Assembly (NCBI GenBank): GCA_007751475.1
Contig: CP036434.1
Span: 6,825,524 to 6,889,523 of the forward strand
Length of the DNA: 64,000 nucleotides
From: Saltatorellus ferox
GTDB taxonomy: Bacteria; Planctomycetota; UBA1135; GCA-002686595
Direction: 5' to 3'
Shown: positions 8,764 through 17,111 of the stretch, one piece after another
How positions within the stretch are numbered: position 1 is the stretch's first letter
How the letters are laid out: every line of letters begins with the position of its first letter
Position numbers and translations under genes: made by a program
Notes under the pieces: generated by a model
Told to the model about the DNA's origin: nothing
Databases searched by the model: none
Seen by the model: only the letters and a program-made list of their open reading frames with translations

Positions 8764-9033
8764 GTGAACGGCCATTCAGAACCACCACCTTCCCCCCACG
8801 CGACGGCCTGGCAGGTCGCCTGGCCCGCGCTGCTCTTCTGGGCCCTCTCGGCCGCCCTGGGCACGTGGGCCCGCCTCTCCCACGCGCGCTGCGTCTCCGG
8901 AGAGGACCCCGGGTACCTCCTCTGGAGCGCAACCGAGCATACAAGCCGCTCTGCACTGGCCTTGACCCTGGTGATCTGGGCTATAATGCCGGGCTCGAGC
9001 GGGCCCACCGGCGGCGCCGCCCAATACGACTAG
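8764..9033 (+). CDS. Possible small membrane protein (hypothetical)
   Basis: An 89-codon frame from GTG 8764 with two hydrophobic stretches (WPALLFWALSAALGTW and LALTLVIWAIM), so a two-helix membrane protein is possible. I recognise no family. Against it, a perfect TATAAT lies inside the 3' part of the frame (8982-8987) and looks like the promoter of the next gene, and the C-terminal residues are low in complexity. It could equally be leader DNA between the divergent channel gene and the gene at 9076. Confidence 0.3.
   Translation: MNGHSEPPPSPHATAWQVAWPALLFWALSAALGTWARLSHARCVSGEDPGYLLWSATEHTSRSALALTLVIWAIMPGSSGPTGGAAQYD
8962..8987 (+). promoter_or_regulatory. Candidate sigma70-type promoter for the 9076-10589 gene pair
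   Basis: A consensus -10 box TATAAT lies at 8982-8987 with a TTGACC at 8962-8967. The spacing of 14 bp is shorter than the usual 16-18 bp, so the -35 assignment is weak while the -10 is exact. It would give an ~80-nt leader before the ATG at 9076, which has a GAGGAG ribosome site just upstream. Confidence 0.4.
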
Positions 9034-9075
9034 AAATTCAGGCTGGCGTTCTCCGTCCAGCCCCTGAGGAGCCTG

Positions 9076-9825
9076 ATGGCGAAGACAAAGGACGCGAACT
9101 CGAAGATCCTGAATGGCCCGCGCGACACGAAGCGATTCGGACGTGCACTGATCGTCGACCTCGCCTCGCCCCAGCTCGGGCTCGTCGTCGAACGGGGCAG
9201 CTCGCTGCCCCGTGCATCGGTCGTGGTGACGACGTGCGCGCGCGAGATCATCGCGCTCTCGAAGGAGGGCATCAAGGTCGAGACGATCATCGTGGTGGGC
9301 AGCGACGCGGACCCCGCGACGCACCCCGACCTGCGTGAGATCACCGAGAACCTGCGCGCGCTGCGAGACAAGTGGTTCTCGCGCTCGCGTCTTCTCGTCT
9401 TCTCGAAGACGCGCGATATGAGCTCCTACGAGCTGCGCTCGACGCTGGCGATGTACAACGCCGTGCACCTCGAGTTCGACTGGGGCACGGCCAAGAACTG
9501 GACCGCGGCCACGGGCGAGAAAGGCCCGGACTTCGCCAAGTTCGTCACCGACTGCCACCACTTCGACCACCTCGTGCTGGAGACCGCGCTCTACAAGGCG
9601 CCCTTCGACAACACCACCGACGCCGAGATCAAGGCGATGAGCGAGAAGCTCGCCGAGATCAAGCCCCAGGAGGTCATCGTGATGTGCGGCGGCGGCTCCG
9701 CAGCCGACGCGAAGGGCGTGAAGTACGCGACCAAGCCCCAGCGTGACAAGATCGTCGAGAAGCTCGCGGAAGCGACCGGCATCTCGGTGCACCCCGACGA
9801 ATTCGAAGAGCTCCTCACGGCGTGA
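9076..9825 (+). CDS. Radical-SAM-like protein lacking the Fe-S cysteine motif
   Basis: A 249-residue protein starting at an ATG with a good GAGGAG ribosome site. The order of segments matches radical SAM proteins of the COG0731 type. GPRDTKRFGR (14-23) corresponds to GPVPSRRLGR. A VVGSDADPATHPDL strand-loop (73-86) stands where G-S-G-E-P-T-L-H sits. RLLVFSKTRDMSS corresponds to the VLTNGSLL segment, followed by HLEFDWGT and a C-terminal EIKAMSEKLAEIKPQEVIV helix-strand. The C-x-x-x-C-x-x-C cluster loop expected just after residue 30 is replaced by PQLGLVVERGSS, so a [4Fe-4S] cluster and SAM radical chemistry are unlikely. The role is unknown; it may be a scaffold or binding protein. The stop overlaps the start of the ABC ATPase gene, suggesting an operon. 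Confidence 0.5.
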   Translation: MAKTKDANSKILNGPRDTKRFGRALIVDLASPQLGLVVERGSSLPRASVVVTTCAREIIALSKEGIKVETIIVVGSDADPATHPDLREITENLRALRDKWFSRSRLLVFSKTRDMSSYELRSTLAMYNAVHLEFDWGTAKNWTAATGEKGPDFAKFVTDCHHFDHLVLETALYKAPFDNTTDAEIKAMSEKLAEIKPQEVIVMCGGGSAADAKGVKYATKPQRDKIVEKLAEATGISVHPDEFEELLTA

Positions 9826-10589
9826 GCGAGCCCATCGCCTCGCTGTCGACCGTCACGAAGTCCTTCGGGGACTTCGTGGCCGTCGATGACCTGAGCCTCG
9901 ACGTGAGGCCCGGCGAGGTGCTCGGCCTCGTCGGCCCGAACGGGGCGGGCAAGACGACCACGGTGCGGATGCTCTGCGGTCTCCTCCCCCCAACCTCCGG
10001 AACCGTTTCGATCGCCGGGCACTCGGTGACCGACGAGCCCATGGCCGCGCGGCGCGCGCTGGGCTACGTGCCGGACGGAGCGCCGATGTACCCGAACCTT
10101 TCGCCGCGCCAGCACCTGATGCTGGTGGGCCGCCTCCACGGCCTGACGGACGCCGAGGCGAAGGCCGAGGGCGAGCGCCTGATGGGCCACCTCGACCTCG
10201 GCGACCGTATCGACGATCCCGTGGGCACGTTCTCGCGCGGCATGCGCCAGAAGACGGCCCTCGCCTGCGCCATCCTCCCCCGCCCGACGCTCCTCGTCCT
10301 GGACGAACCCCTGAGCGGCCTCGACGCGCCGAGCGCCTCGATGCTCAAAGCCGTCCTGCGCGGCTGGGCCGACCGCGGCGGCGCGGTCCTCTACACCTCG
10401 CACCTGCTCGACGTGGTCGAGCGCGTCTGCGACCGCGTGGCGGTCCTTGCGAAGTCGAAGCTGGTGACCGTTGGCGCCCTGAGCGACCTGCGCGCCAAGT
10501 CCGGCTCGGATGGAACGCTGGAAGAGGTGTTCCGCGCCCTGACTGCGACGGAAGATCCTGAAGCGAAGGCAAAAGCGCTGCTGGGTTAG
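9822..10589 (+). CDS. ABC transporter ATP-binding protein
   Basis: A 255-residue ATPase starting at a GTG that overlaps the preceding stop (GTGA). Motifs are in order: Walker A GPNGAGKTT (38-46), a signature-like FSRGMRQKTALA, Walker B LLVLDEPLSGLD, and a switch histidine in YTSHLLD. The C-terminal EEVFRALT is typical of the NatA/CcmA-like export or drug-resistance subfamily. No permease is adjacent. The 492-residue membrane protein at 28520-29998 is permease-like and lacks an ATPase next to it, so the two might work together; this is inference only. Coupling to the radical-SAM-like gene upstream suggests joint expression. Confidence 0.9.
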   Translation: MSEPIASLSTVTKSFGDFVAVDDLSLDVRPGEVLGLVGPNGAGKTTTVRMLCGLLPPTSGTVSIAGHSVTDEPMAARRALGYVPDGAPMYPNLSPRQHLMLVGRLHGLTDAEAKAEGERLMGHLDLGDRIDDPVGTFSRGMRQKTALACAILPRPTLLVLDEPLSGLDAPSASMLKAVLRGWADRGGAVLYTSHLLDVVERVCDRVAVLAKSKLVTVGALSDLRAKSGSDGTLEEVFRALTATEDPEAKAKALLG

Positions 10590-10682
10590 CCGGCCGGAAG
10601 CCCGATCCATCACCCCGGCTGATCGGGGCGCTTCGAACGACTTGCGGTGTCCGCGCTGCCCGGTGAGCTTACCCTCCCTGTC

Positions 10683-11084
10683 ATGGATGCAATGCTTGCC
10701 GACGTGGTCCGCTGGGCACAGCACGGGATCGCGCTCTTTCTCCTGGGCTTCCCGCTCTTGGTCGTCTTTCGAAGACGGGCGCACTGGCTTCGGCGACTGC
10801 CGCTTCGGCTGCTGCACGCCGCTCTCTACGCGTGGGTCGCTGGCAACGCGTGCCTGGGGTACCTTTCGACGCTGTCCGTCCTGGAGTGGGAACTACGCGA
10901 TCGTGCCGCCGGGACGGAGAGTTCCTGGTTCGACGTGCCCGTGTCGGACCCGGTGGCGGCAGCCGCGAAACTCCTCGGCAACACGGCGCTCGTGCCTGCC
11001 TTCCTCATCCCGTTCGGCCTGTTCATCCTCGCGACGTTCTGGATGGTGCGTCCGTCGGGTGGGACCGACTCGGAGCGTGGATGA
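10683..11084 (+). CDS. Hypothetical membrane protein
   Basis: An ATG at 10683 gives 133 residues; a GTG at 10647 would add 12. Three hydrophobic segments are visible (GIALFLLGFPLLVVF, LLHAALYAWVAGNACLGYL, LVPAFLIPFGLFILATFWMV), so it is probably an inner-membrane protein. The spacing resembles small DUF2784-like proteins only loosely. It is followed after 42 bp by another single-spanning protein on the same strand. No functional motif was found. Confidence 0.6.
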   Translation: MDAMLADVVRWAQHGIALFLLGFPLLVVFRRRAHWLRRLPLRLLHAALYAWVAGNACLGYLSTLSVLEWELRDRAAGTESSWFDVPVSDPVAAAAKLLGNTALVPAFLIPFGLFILATFWMVRPSGGTDSERG

Positions 11085-11126
11085 GGGCTTCCGGACGAGG
11101 GCCCTGCTTGTGATAGTCTGGGAATC

Positions 11127-12206
11127 GTGAGCCGAACGTCTCTCTCCTCCGGTCCCGCCCGCTGGGTACTTCTGGTCGTGGCCTCGGCGGCGTTCCTGGC
11201 GCTCTTCCCCCTCGTGGAGCGCCGGACACAGCGGCTGAGCTGGGCGCTGAGCCTTGCTCGCGCCGACGAGGCCATCGCTCGGCTCGAGGTCCAGAGCTAT
11301 GAACGCCCTGCGCTCTGGGGGAAACTCGAAGAAGGATCTGCTTTCGAAGCGTACGAGGAAGCTCTGGCGCTTCTGCTGGGTACTGAAGCGGCGGAGCGTA
11401 AGCGCCGGAGCGGCGAGATCATTGCCATGTTCGACCTGGCCGCCGTCACAGGGGTCACTCCCGCCATGGCTGAGTTCATGGCGGATCCACGGACCCAGGC
11501 AAGCCTCGCTGCACTTCGCAGGGGTGCGCATTGTCGCGACGCACGGCCGGACATCGATTGGCGAGGGCTCATCGGTGACCGCCGTGGCTTCGGTGGAGAG
11601 TTCGCGCTCATGATGGTGGCGCATGGTGAGGCACGGATCGCCGCTGCCAACGGCGACCCGGTGGCGGCAGCGCGCTGGATTCTGGACGCGGGACAGCTCG
11701 GCCTCGACCGCGCGCGCATCCCCCACACCTCCGACCGTTCAGCGGGGCTCAACGTCGTGCGCCATGCCCTTCATGGTCTTGCCGATGGGCCTGCCACCCG
11801 CGTCGATCTCGGCGAGGAAGGAAAGGGCGTTTGGATCGCGGGCATCGACGAGGCCATACGCCAGATCGACGCCTTCCCGCCCCTCACGGACGGTCTGTAT
11901 GTGGTCATGATCGCTCGCGGCCTCGCCATCGCCGAAGATCTCGATCCAGGCAACCTGGACCGAGGAGGCGGCTCCTCCGAACTCGTCTCCGTGACGGCCA
12001 CGGTCCGGCGGGCGATCGAGGAGATCGAGGCGGCCTCCGCCATCTCTCGTGGCCACGGCGAGCGCGCCAATGCGAGTCTCCGCCAGAAGTTCCTGCGAAG
12101 TGATTCAGGTGCGGCTTCCGTCGTCATGGAAATCCAGCACGCGGAGGCAGAGTGCGACGAAGTACGCGGCGTCCTGGCCGACGTGAAGGCGGACCTCGAA
12201 CGGTAG
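11127..12206 (+). CDS. Hypothetical membrane-anchored protein
   Basis: A 359-residue protein from GTG 11127. One N-terminal transmembrane helix (WVLLVVASAAFLALFPLV, about 13-30) is followed by a soluble alpha-helical region of about 320 residues rich in Ala, Glu and Arg, which would lie in the periplasm. Segments such as ARADEAIARLE, FALMMVAHGEARIAAANGDPVAAARWI and a late RRAIEEIEAASAI look like helical repeats, similar in style to planctomycete proteins of unknown function that carry helical hairpins. I recognise no family. It lies 42 bp after a small membrane protein on the same strand. Confidence 0.6.
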   Translation: MSRTSLSSGPARWVLLVVASAAFLALFPLVERRTQRLSWALSLARADEAIARLEVQSYERPALWGKLEEGSAFEAYEEALALLLGTEAAERKRRSGEIIAMFDLAAVTGVTPAMAEFMADPRTQASLAALRRGAHCRDARPDIDWRGLIGDRRGFGGEFALMMVAHGEARIAAANGDPVAAARWILDAGQLGLDRARIPHTSDRSAGLNVVRHALHGLADGPATRVDLGEEGKGVWIAGIDEAIRQIDAFPPLTDGLYVVMIARGLAIAEDLDPGNLDRGGGSSELVSVTATVRRAIEEIEAASAISRGHGERANASLRQKFLRSDSGAASVVMEIQHAEAECDEVRGVLADVKADLER

Positions 12207-12243
12207 CTAGGGGCCGAACGGCTGCTCTGTTACCGTTTCCCAC

Positions 12244-12885
12244 ATGAAAGTCGCCGACTCCGTCCGTCGCCTTCTCGGGATCGCTGCCTGCGTTCTGATC
12301 GCAGCGTGCCATTCCGCCGCCGCGCCGGGAAGGGAAGCCGTGGAGGGCGGCGCGGATCCGCAGCAGAGGCTCGGCAAGCTCATCGATGATCTGTACGTCG
12401 CGTTCAGCTTCGACGCAGAAGGCGGCCCCGACGAGGCGTTTCTGCGAAGTGTGTTCGCCGACGGCGCCACGTTCGTCTCGCCGCCGTCCAGCGGGGAGAG
12501 TCCGAAGGGCGTCGGCGCGGATGCGTTTCTCGCCGACTTCCAGGCGTTCATCGACGGATCTCCGCTGGCCGCCACGGGCTACCACGAGCGGGTGATCTCG
12601 GAGTCGGTGGACCTGTACGGTTCCATCGCCCATGCCTGGGTCACCTTCGAAGCGTTCGTGCCCGGCGAGGACCCGGATCGGCGCGGCGTCGACAGCCTTC
12701 AGTTCGTCCTGGACGGCGGCGAATGGAAGCTGGTCTCCTTCACGACGCAGTACGAATCCGACTCGTTCCCGATCCCGCGCCGGTTCCTGCCACGAACGAA
12801 ACTTCCGCCCCCCCCACGGCACTCGCCCTCTCGGTGGCCGGACCCGGCGGGTCGCGCGAGGCTCAACCGTGTCGCTCCGAGGTAG
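12244..12885 (+). CDS. Lipoprotein with SnoaL/NTF2-like domain
   Basis: A 213-residue protein with a lipoprotein signal ending in LIAAC (cysteine about residue 20). The following ~120 residues fit an NTF2/SnoaL cone: an N-terminal helix (LIDDLYVAFSF), a LRSVFADGATFVSPP segment and C-terminal strands AHAWVTFEAF and WKLVSFTTQYE. Such domains bind small ligands or act as accessory units and usually lack identifiable catalytic residues. The last ~40 residues are Pro/Arg-rich and probably disordered. It stands alone with 37 bp to the gene before it. The exact role is unknown. Confidence 0.7.
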   Translation: MKVADSVRRLLGIAACVLIAACHSAAAPGREAVEGGADPQQRLGKLIDDLYVAFSFDAEGGPDEAFLRSVFADGATFVSPPSSGESPKGVGADAFLADFQAFIDGSPLAATGYHERVISESVDLYGSIAHAWVTFEAFVPGEDPDRRGVDSLQFVLDGGEWKLVSFTTQYESDSFPIPRRFLPRTKLPPPPRHSPSRWPDPAGRARLNRVAPR

Positions 12886-13036
12886 GCGCTTGCCCCTCGG
12901 CGTACGCACTTTGGCGTAGCCTTATGCGTCTTTGGGCGAAGGTCACCCGCCGCCCTGACCTCCGATCATCTCGCGGGCGATGGGACGGCAGTGCTACGCT
13001 ACCAGGCCCGAGCGGTCCACGACCCCGACGCATTCC

Positions 13037-13687
13037 ATGCCAGCACCCCAAAGCTCCCGCGCCTCCGCGCTCCCTTCGTTCGCCTTCGCGCAGAACCTCA
13101 CGATCACGCTGAACCTCGCCATCACCGTGAGCCTCGCGCTGACGGCTTGTGGCGGTGACGGCTCCGCTCCCGCAAGCACGACCGAGTGGCACTCGATCGA
13201 GCGCGGCAAGCTGAGCCAGCCCCAGACGGCGCTCCTCGGGCGCTTCGAAGCCGCACGCAACGAACTCGCTTCGTCCCTCTTCTCGGAGCTCACTGGCGCC
13301 ATCCAGGCGAGCGGCCACGCCGAGGCGATTTCTGTCTGCCAGGAGCGCGCGCCCGCCATCGCCAAGGCCGTCAGCACCAAGAACGACCTGCGGATCGGAC
13401 GGACTGCGGCGCGGCTCCGCAACCCGAGCAACGCGGCTCCCACGTGGGCCGCCGACCGCCTCGCCTCCGAGCCCGACGAGTACCTCTTCGCCCGGGGCGA
13501 CGGCGAACTCCGCGCCCTGTTCCCGATCCTGATCGCGCCCGCGTGCCTCGCGTGTCACGGCAAGGAAGACGATCTGGGCGAAGGGGTCGCCGAAGCCCTG
13601 TCGATACGGTACTCGGCGGACCAGGCCACCGGATTCTCCGCCGGTGACCTCCGGGGCTGGTTCTGGGTCGAGAACGACGCGAACTGA
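13037..13687 (+). CDS. DUF3365 (Tll0287-like) c-type heme lipoprotein
   Basis: ATG 13037 is preferred over an upstream frame extension because it leads into a hydrophobic signal ending ALTACGG. About 216 residues. The domain has two features of the DUF3365/Tll0287-like heme-binding family: an early C-x-E segment (AISVCQERAPAIA) with a following R-T-A-x-x-R-N-P-x-N motif, and a late CLACHG, a C-x-x-C-H heme attachment site. It should be an exported, membrane-anchored monoheme protein, possibly a redox or ligand sensor. It ends 43 bp before the RND pump gene on the same strand, so it may be co-transcribed with the pump. Confidence 0.8.
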   Translation: MPAPQSSRASALPSFAFAQNLTITLNLAITVSLALTACGGDGSAPASTTEWHSIERGKLSQPQTALLGRFEAARNELASSLFSELTGAIQASGHAEAISVCQERAPAIAKAVSTKNDLRIGRTAARLRNPSNAAPTWAADRLASEPDEYLFARGDGELRALFPILIAPACLACHGKEDDLGEGVAEALSIRYSADQATGFSAGDLRGWFWVENDAN

Positions 13688-13730
13688 CCGCTTACCGCTC
13701 GCGTACAACCCCTCCGGTTCCCCCATCACG

Positions 13731-16700
13731 ATGCCCGAGTCCGACGAAGAGCCCTTACCCGGCGGCTGGTCCACCAAGCTGGTCGCTGTCTTCCTTTCGG
13801 GGCCACTTCCGGCGCTCATCATGGTGGGCGCGCTCATCGCGGGCTTCATCGCCCTGTCGATGACGCCCAGGGAAGAGGAGCCGCAGATCGTCGTGCCCCT
13901 TGCGGACGTTCACGTGTCCGCACCGGGCCTGTCCGCAGCGCAGGTCGAGCGACAGGTCGCGGCGCGCCTGGAGAAGGTGCTCAGCCAGATCGACGGCGTC
14001 GAGTACGTGTACTCACAGTCCTGGGCCGGCGGCGCGACCGTGACCGCACGCTTCTTCGTCGGCGAGGACCGCGAGGACAGCCTCGTCAAGCTCTACGACC
14101 AGGTCGAGTCCAACATCGACCTCATCACCCCGGAGATCGCGTCGTGGATCGTCAAGCCGATCGAGATCGATGACGTCCCGATCGTGATCGCGTCGCTGTG
14201 GAGCGACTCGCCCGAGCTTTACGGCCACGGCGAGCTGCGCCGGATCGCCGAGGAGTTCGAGTATCGCCTCCAGGCGGTCGAGGGATCGAATCAGGTCAGC
14301 GTGGTCGGCGGCTGGCCGCGCGAGGTGCGGGTCGAGCTCGATCCCGAGGTCCTGGCGGCTCGCCGGACGTCTCCCCTGGACGTGGTGAACGCTCTCCAGG
14401 CCGCGAGCTATCGCGTGGACGCGGGATCGATCGAAGCCGCGGACGACGTCGTGATCGTCGAGGCCGGCGGCTTCCTGCGGAACGCCGACGAAGTGCGCTC
14501 CCTCGTGATCAACGTGGTGGACGGGATCCCCGTGAATCTCGGCGACGTGGCCGAGGTCATCGACGGGCCCGAGGAAGCGACCGACCTGACCTGGATAGGA
14601 TTCAGCGAGGCATCGAAGCCAGAGGACGCCACGACGGGTGTGCTGTATCCGGCGGTCCACCTCACGATCGCCAAGAAGGCGGGCACGAACGCAGTGGCGG
14701 TCGCGGCGCGCGCGCGCGGGATTCTGAGCGAGCTGGAGCGCGACGTGCTCCCCGGCGAGGTCCACATCGAGGTGATCCGCGACCAGGGACACACCGCGAA
14801 GGAGAAGGTCGACGAACTCGTGGAGGCCCTCGGCGTCGCGATGCTGACGGTCGTGCTGATGCTCGGCGTCATCCTCGGCTGGCGCGCGGCCTTCGTCATC
14901 GCGCTCGCGATCCCGGTCTGCTACGGCGCGACGCTGCTCATCAACATGCTCGCCGGCTACACGATCAACCGCGTGACGCTGTTCGCGCTGATCCTGGCGC
15001 TCGGCCTTTTGATCGACGATCCGATCACCGACGTCGAGAACATCGAGCGCTACTTCCGCAAGGGCAAGGACACCGCGCGCCGCTCGGTGCTGAAGGCGGT
15101 GGCCGAGGTTCGGCCGGCTCTCATCACGTCGACCGTCACCATCATCCTGAGCTTCATCCCGCTCGTGTTCATCACGGGGATGATGGGCCCGTACATGGCG
15201 CCCATGGCGCTGAACGTGCCGCTCACGGTCACGATCAGCACGGTGATCGCCTTCTGCGTCACGCCGTTCCTCGCGCTCAAGTTCCTGCGGGGCATCCACG
15301 AGAAGGCTTCGTTGACCGGCGCCGACGCGACCGAAGAGGACGAGGCCGCCGGCGTCGAGAAGACGATCCGCTATCGGGTCTACAACGGCCTCCTGCGCCC
15401 GATGCTGCGCAGCCGGGCGCTGACCTGGGCGTTCCTCGGCTTCGTCGGGCTGCTGTTCGTGGGCTCGCTGATCCTCCCGATGCTGCGCGTGGTGCCGCTG
15501 AAGATGCTGCCCTACGACAACAAGGGAGAGTTCCAGCTGGTCGTCGATCTGCCCGAGGGCTCGACCCTGGAGCGCACCGACGGCGTCGTGCGCGAACTCG
15601 CCGCGCATCTGCTGCGCGTCCCCGAGGTCGTGAGCGTGGCGTCCTTCGCGGGCGTTCCGTCCCCCATGGACTTCAACGGCCTCGTGCGCCATGACTACCT
15701 GCGCCTCGCGCCGCACCTCGGCGACCTGCGCGTCCAGCTCATGCACAAGACCGAGCGCGAGCAGCAGTCCCACGAAATCACGCTCCGGCTCCGCGACGAG
15801 CTGACGGCGCTGGCGGAGGGCCTGGGCGCCACGCTGAAGATCGTCGAGATCCCGCCCGGTCCGCCGGTGCTCTCCACCATCACCGCCGAGATTCGCGGGG
15901 AGCCGACGGTGCCCTACTCGGACATGGAGGCGGCTGGCCTCGCGCTGGCCGAGCGCCTGCGCCGCGAGCCCGGCGTCGTCGACGTGGATACGACCGTGGG
16001 TGCGCCGCAGCGGCGTCAGATCCACCGCGTCGACAGCGAAAAGGCCGCGCTCTCGGGCATCTCCACGGTCGACGTGGCCCGGACGATCGCGCTCGCGGTC
16101 CAGGGCGTGCACGCGGCGAGCCTGGAGGACCACGACGACACGAACCCGCCACCCGTGAGGGTGACTTTGCCCCGCGAGCTGCGCGGCGATCCGGCCACGC
16201 TCGGGACGCTGCAGGTCGCTGGCCGGGCCGGCATCGTGAAGGAGCGCGACGGCGGGCTCCTGCGCGACGCGCCGCAGCCGCTGGTCGCGCTGGGCGAGCT
16301 CGTCACCGTCGAAGAGAGCGATCGCGTCTCGACGATTCACCACAAGAACCTGGAGCGGATCGTCTACGTCACGGCCGAGATCGCCGGAAGGCCGCCGGCG
16401 GACATCGTCCTCGATGTCGGCGCGGATCAGCGCGCGCCGAGCGATGCCACGGGCATCGGCGGCGGCATGATCCCTGTCGAAAGCCGCACGTTCCTCTCCC
16501 CTGGCGGCAACGACCTGTGGGAGCTGCCCGCAGGCACCTCCGCGGGCTGGTCCGGCGAGGGCGAATGGAAGATCACGCTCGACATCTTCCGCGACCTCGG
16601 CATCGCCTTCGGCGCGGCGAACCTCGCGATCTTCCTGGTGCTCCTTCTCCAGACCGGCTCGATCCTCGTCACCCTGGTGCTGATGGCCGCGATCCCGCTC

Positions 16701-17111
16701 ACGATGATCGGCATCATGCCCGGCTTCTGGCTCCTCGGTCTCTTCTCCGAGTCCGTCGGCGGCTACCCGAACCCGACCTACTTCACGGCGACGGCGATGA
16801 TCGGGATGATCGCGCTGTCGGGCATCGTGGTCCGGAACTCCCTCGTGCTCGTTCAGTTCGTCGAACAGGCGCGCGGCGAAGGGCTTCCCCTGGAAGAAGC
16901 GCTCGTTCAGTCCGGCGCGATCCGCGTTCGACCGATTCTCTTGACGGCAGGGACGACCTTCCTCGGGAACATCGTGATCACCCTCGACCCCGTCTTCTCC
17001 GGCCTCGCCTGGGCCATCATCTTTGGAATCGCCGCGTCGACGCTCTTCAGCCTGCTCGTGGTTCCGCTGATCTACAACCTCATCGCCAAGGACGACAAGG
17101 TGACCGCATGA
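13731..17111 (+). CDS. RND-family efflux permease (AcrB/MdtB-like)
   Basis: ATG 13731 gives 1126 residues, slightly longer than typical ~1040-residue HAE1 pumps. It starts with TM1 (LPALIMVGALIAGFIAL) and a periplasmic porter domain with SAPGLSAAQVERQV. A TM2-TM6 block carries the proton-relay pair DD (429-430 in GLLIDDPITDVENIERY), and a second porter half and TM8-TM12 follow. The enzyme exchanges H+ for exported solutes across the inner membrane. The adaptor gene overlaps its stop codon. No outer-membrane factor gene is in the window, so a TolC-like partner must be encoded elsewhere. Substrate cannot be told from sequence. Confidence 0.93.
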   Translation: MPESDEEPLPGGWSTKLVAVFLSGPLPALIMVGALIAGFIALSMTPREEEPQIVVPLADVHVSAPGLSAAQVERQVAARLEKVLSQIDGVEYVYSQSWAGGATVTARFFVGEDREDSLVKLYDQVESNIDLITPEIASWIVKPIEIDDVPIVIASLWSDSPELYGHGELRRIAEEFEYRLQAVEGSNQVSVVGGWPREVRVELDPEVLAARRTSPLDVVNALQAASYRVDAGSIEAADDVVIVEAGGFLRNADEVRSLVINVVDGIPVNLGDVAEVIDGPEEATDLTWIGFSEASKPEDATTGVLYPAVHLTIAKKAGTNAVAVAARARGILSELERDVLPGEVHIEVIRDQGHTAKEKVDELVEALGVAMLTVVLMLGVILGWRAAFVIALAIPVCYGATLLINMLAGYTINRVTLFALILALGLLIDDPITDVENIERYFRKGKDTARRSVLKAVAEVRPALITSTVTIILSFIPLVFITGMMGPYMAPMALNVPLTVTISTVIAFCVTPFLALKFLRGIHEKASLTGADATEEDEAAGVEKTIRYRVYNGLLRPMLRSRALTWAFLGFVGLLFVGSLILPMLRVVPLKMLPYDNKGEFQLVVDLPEGSTLERTDGVVRELAAHLLRVPEVVSVASFAGVPSPMDFNGLVRHDYLRLAPHLGDLRVQLMHKTEREQQSHEITLRLRDELTALAEGLGATLKIVEIPPGPPVLSTITAEIRGEPTVPYSDMEAAGLALAERLRREPGVVDVDTTVGAPQRRQIHRVDSEKAALSGISTVDVARTIALAVQGVHAASLEDHDDTNPPPVRVTLPRELRGDPATLGTLQVAGRAGIVKERDGGLLRDAPQPLVALGELVTVEESDRVSTIHHKNLERIVYVTAEIAGRPPADIVLDVGADQRAPSDATGIGGGMIPVESRTFLSPGGNDLWELPAGTSAGWSGEGEWKITLDIFRDLGIAFGAANLAIFLVLLLQTGSILVTLVLMAAIPLTMIGIMPGFWLLGLFSESVGGYPNPTYFTATAMIGMIALSGIVVRNSLVLVQFVEQARGEGLPLEEALVQSGAIRVRPILLTAGTTFLGNIVITLDPVFSGLAWAIIFGIAASTLFSLLVVPLIYNLIAKDDKVTA

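Noticed and set aside
14013..16343. Long open frame (776 codons) on the minus strand across the RND pump gene
   Set aside because: It is the antisense shadow of a clearly conserved pump in high-GC DNA; the translation is low in complexity and Arg/Asp/His-rich.
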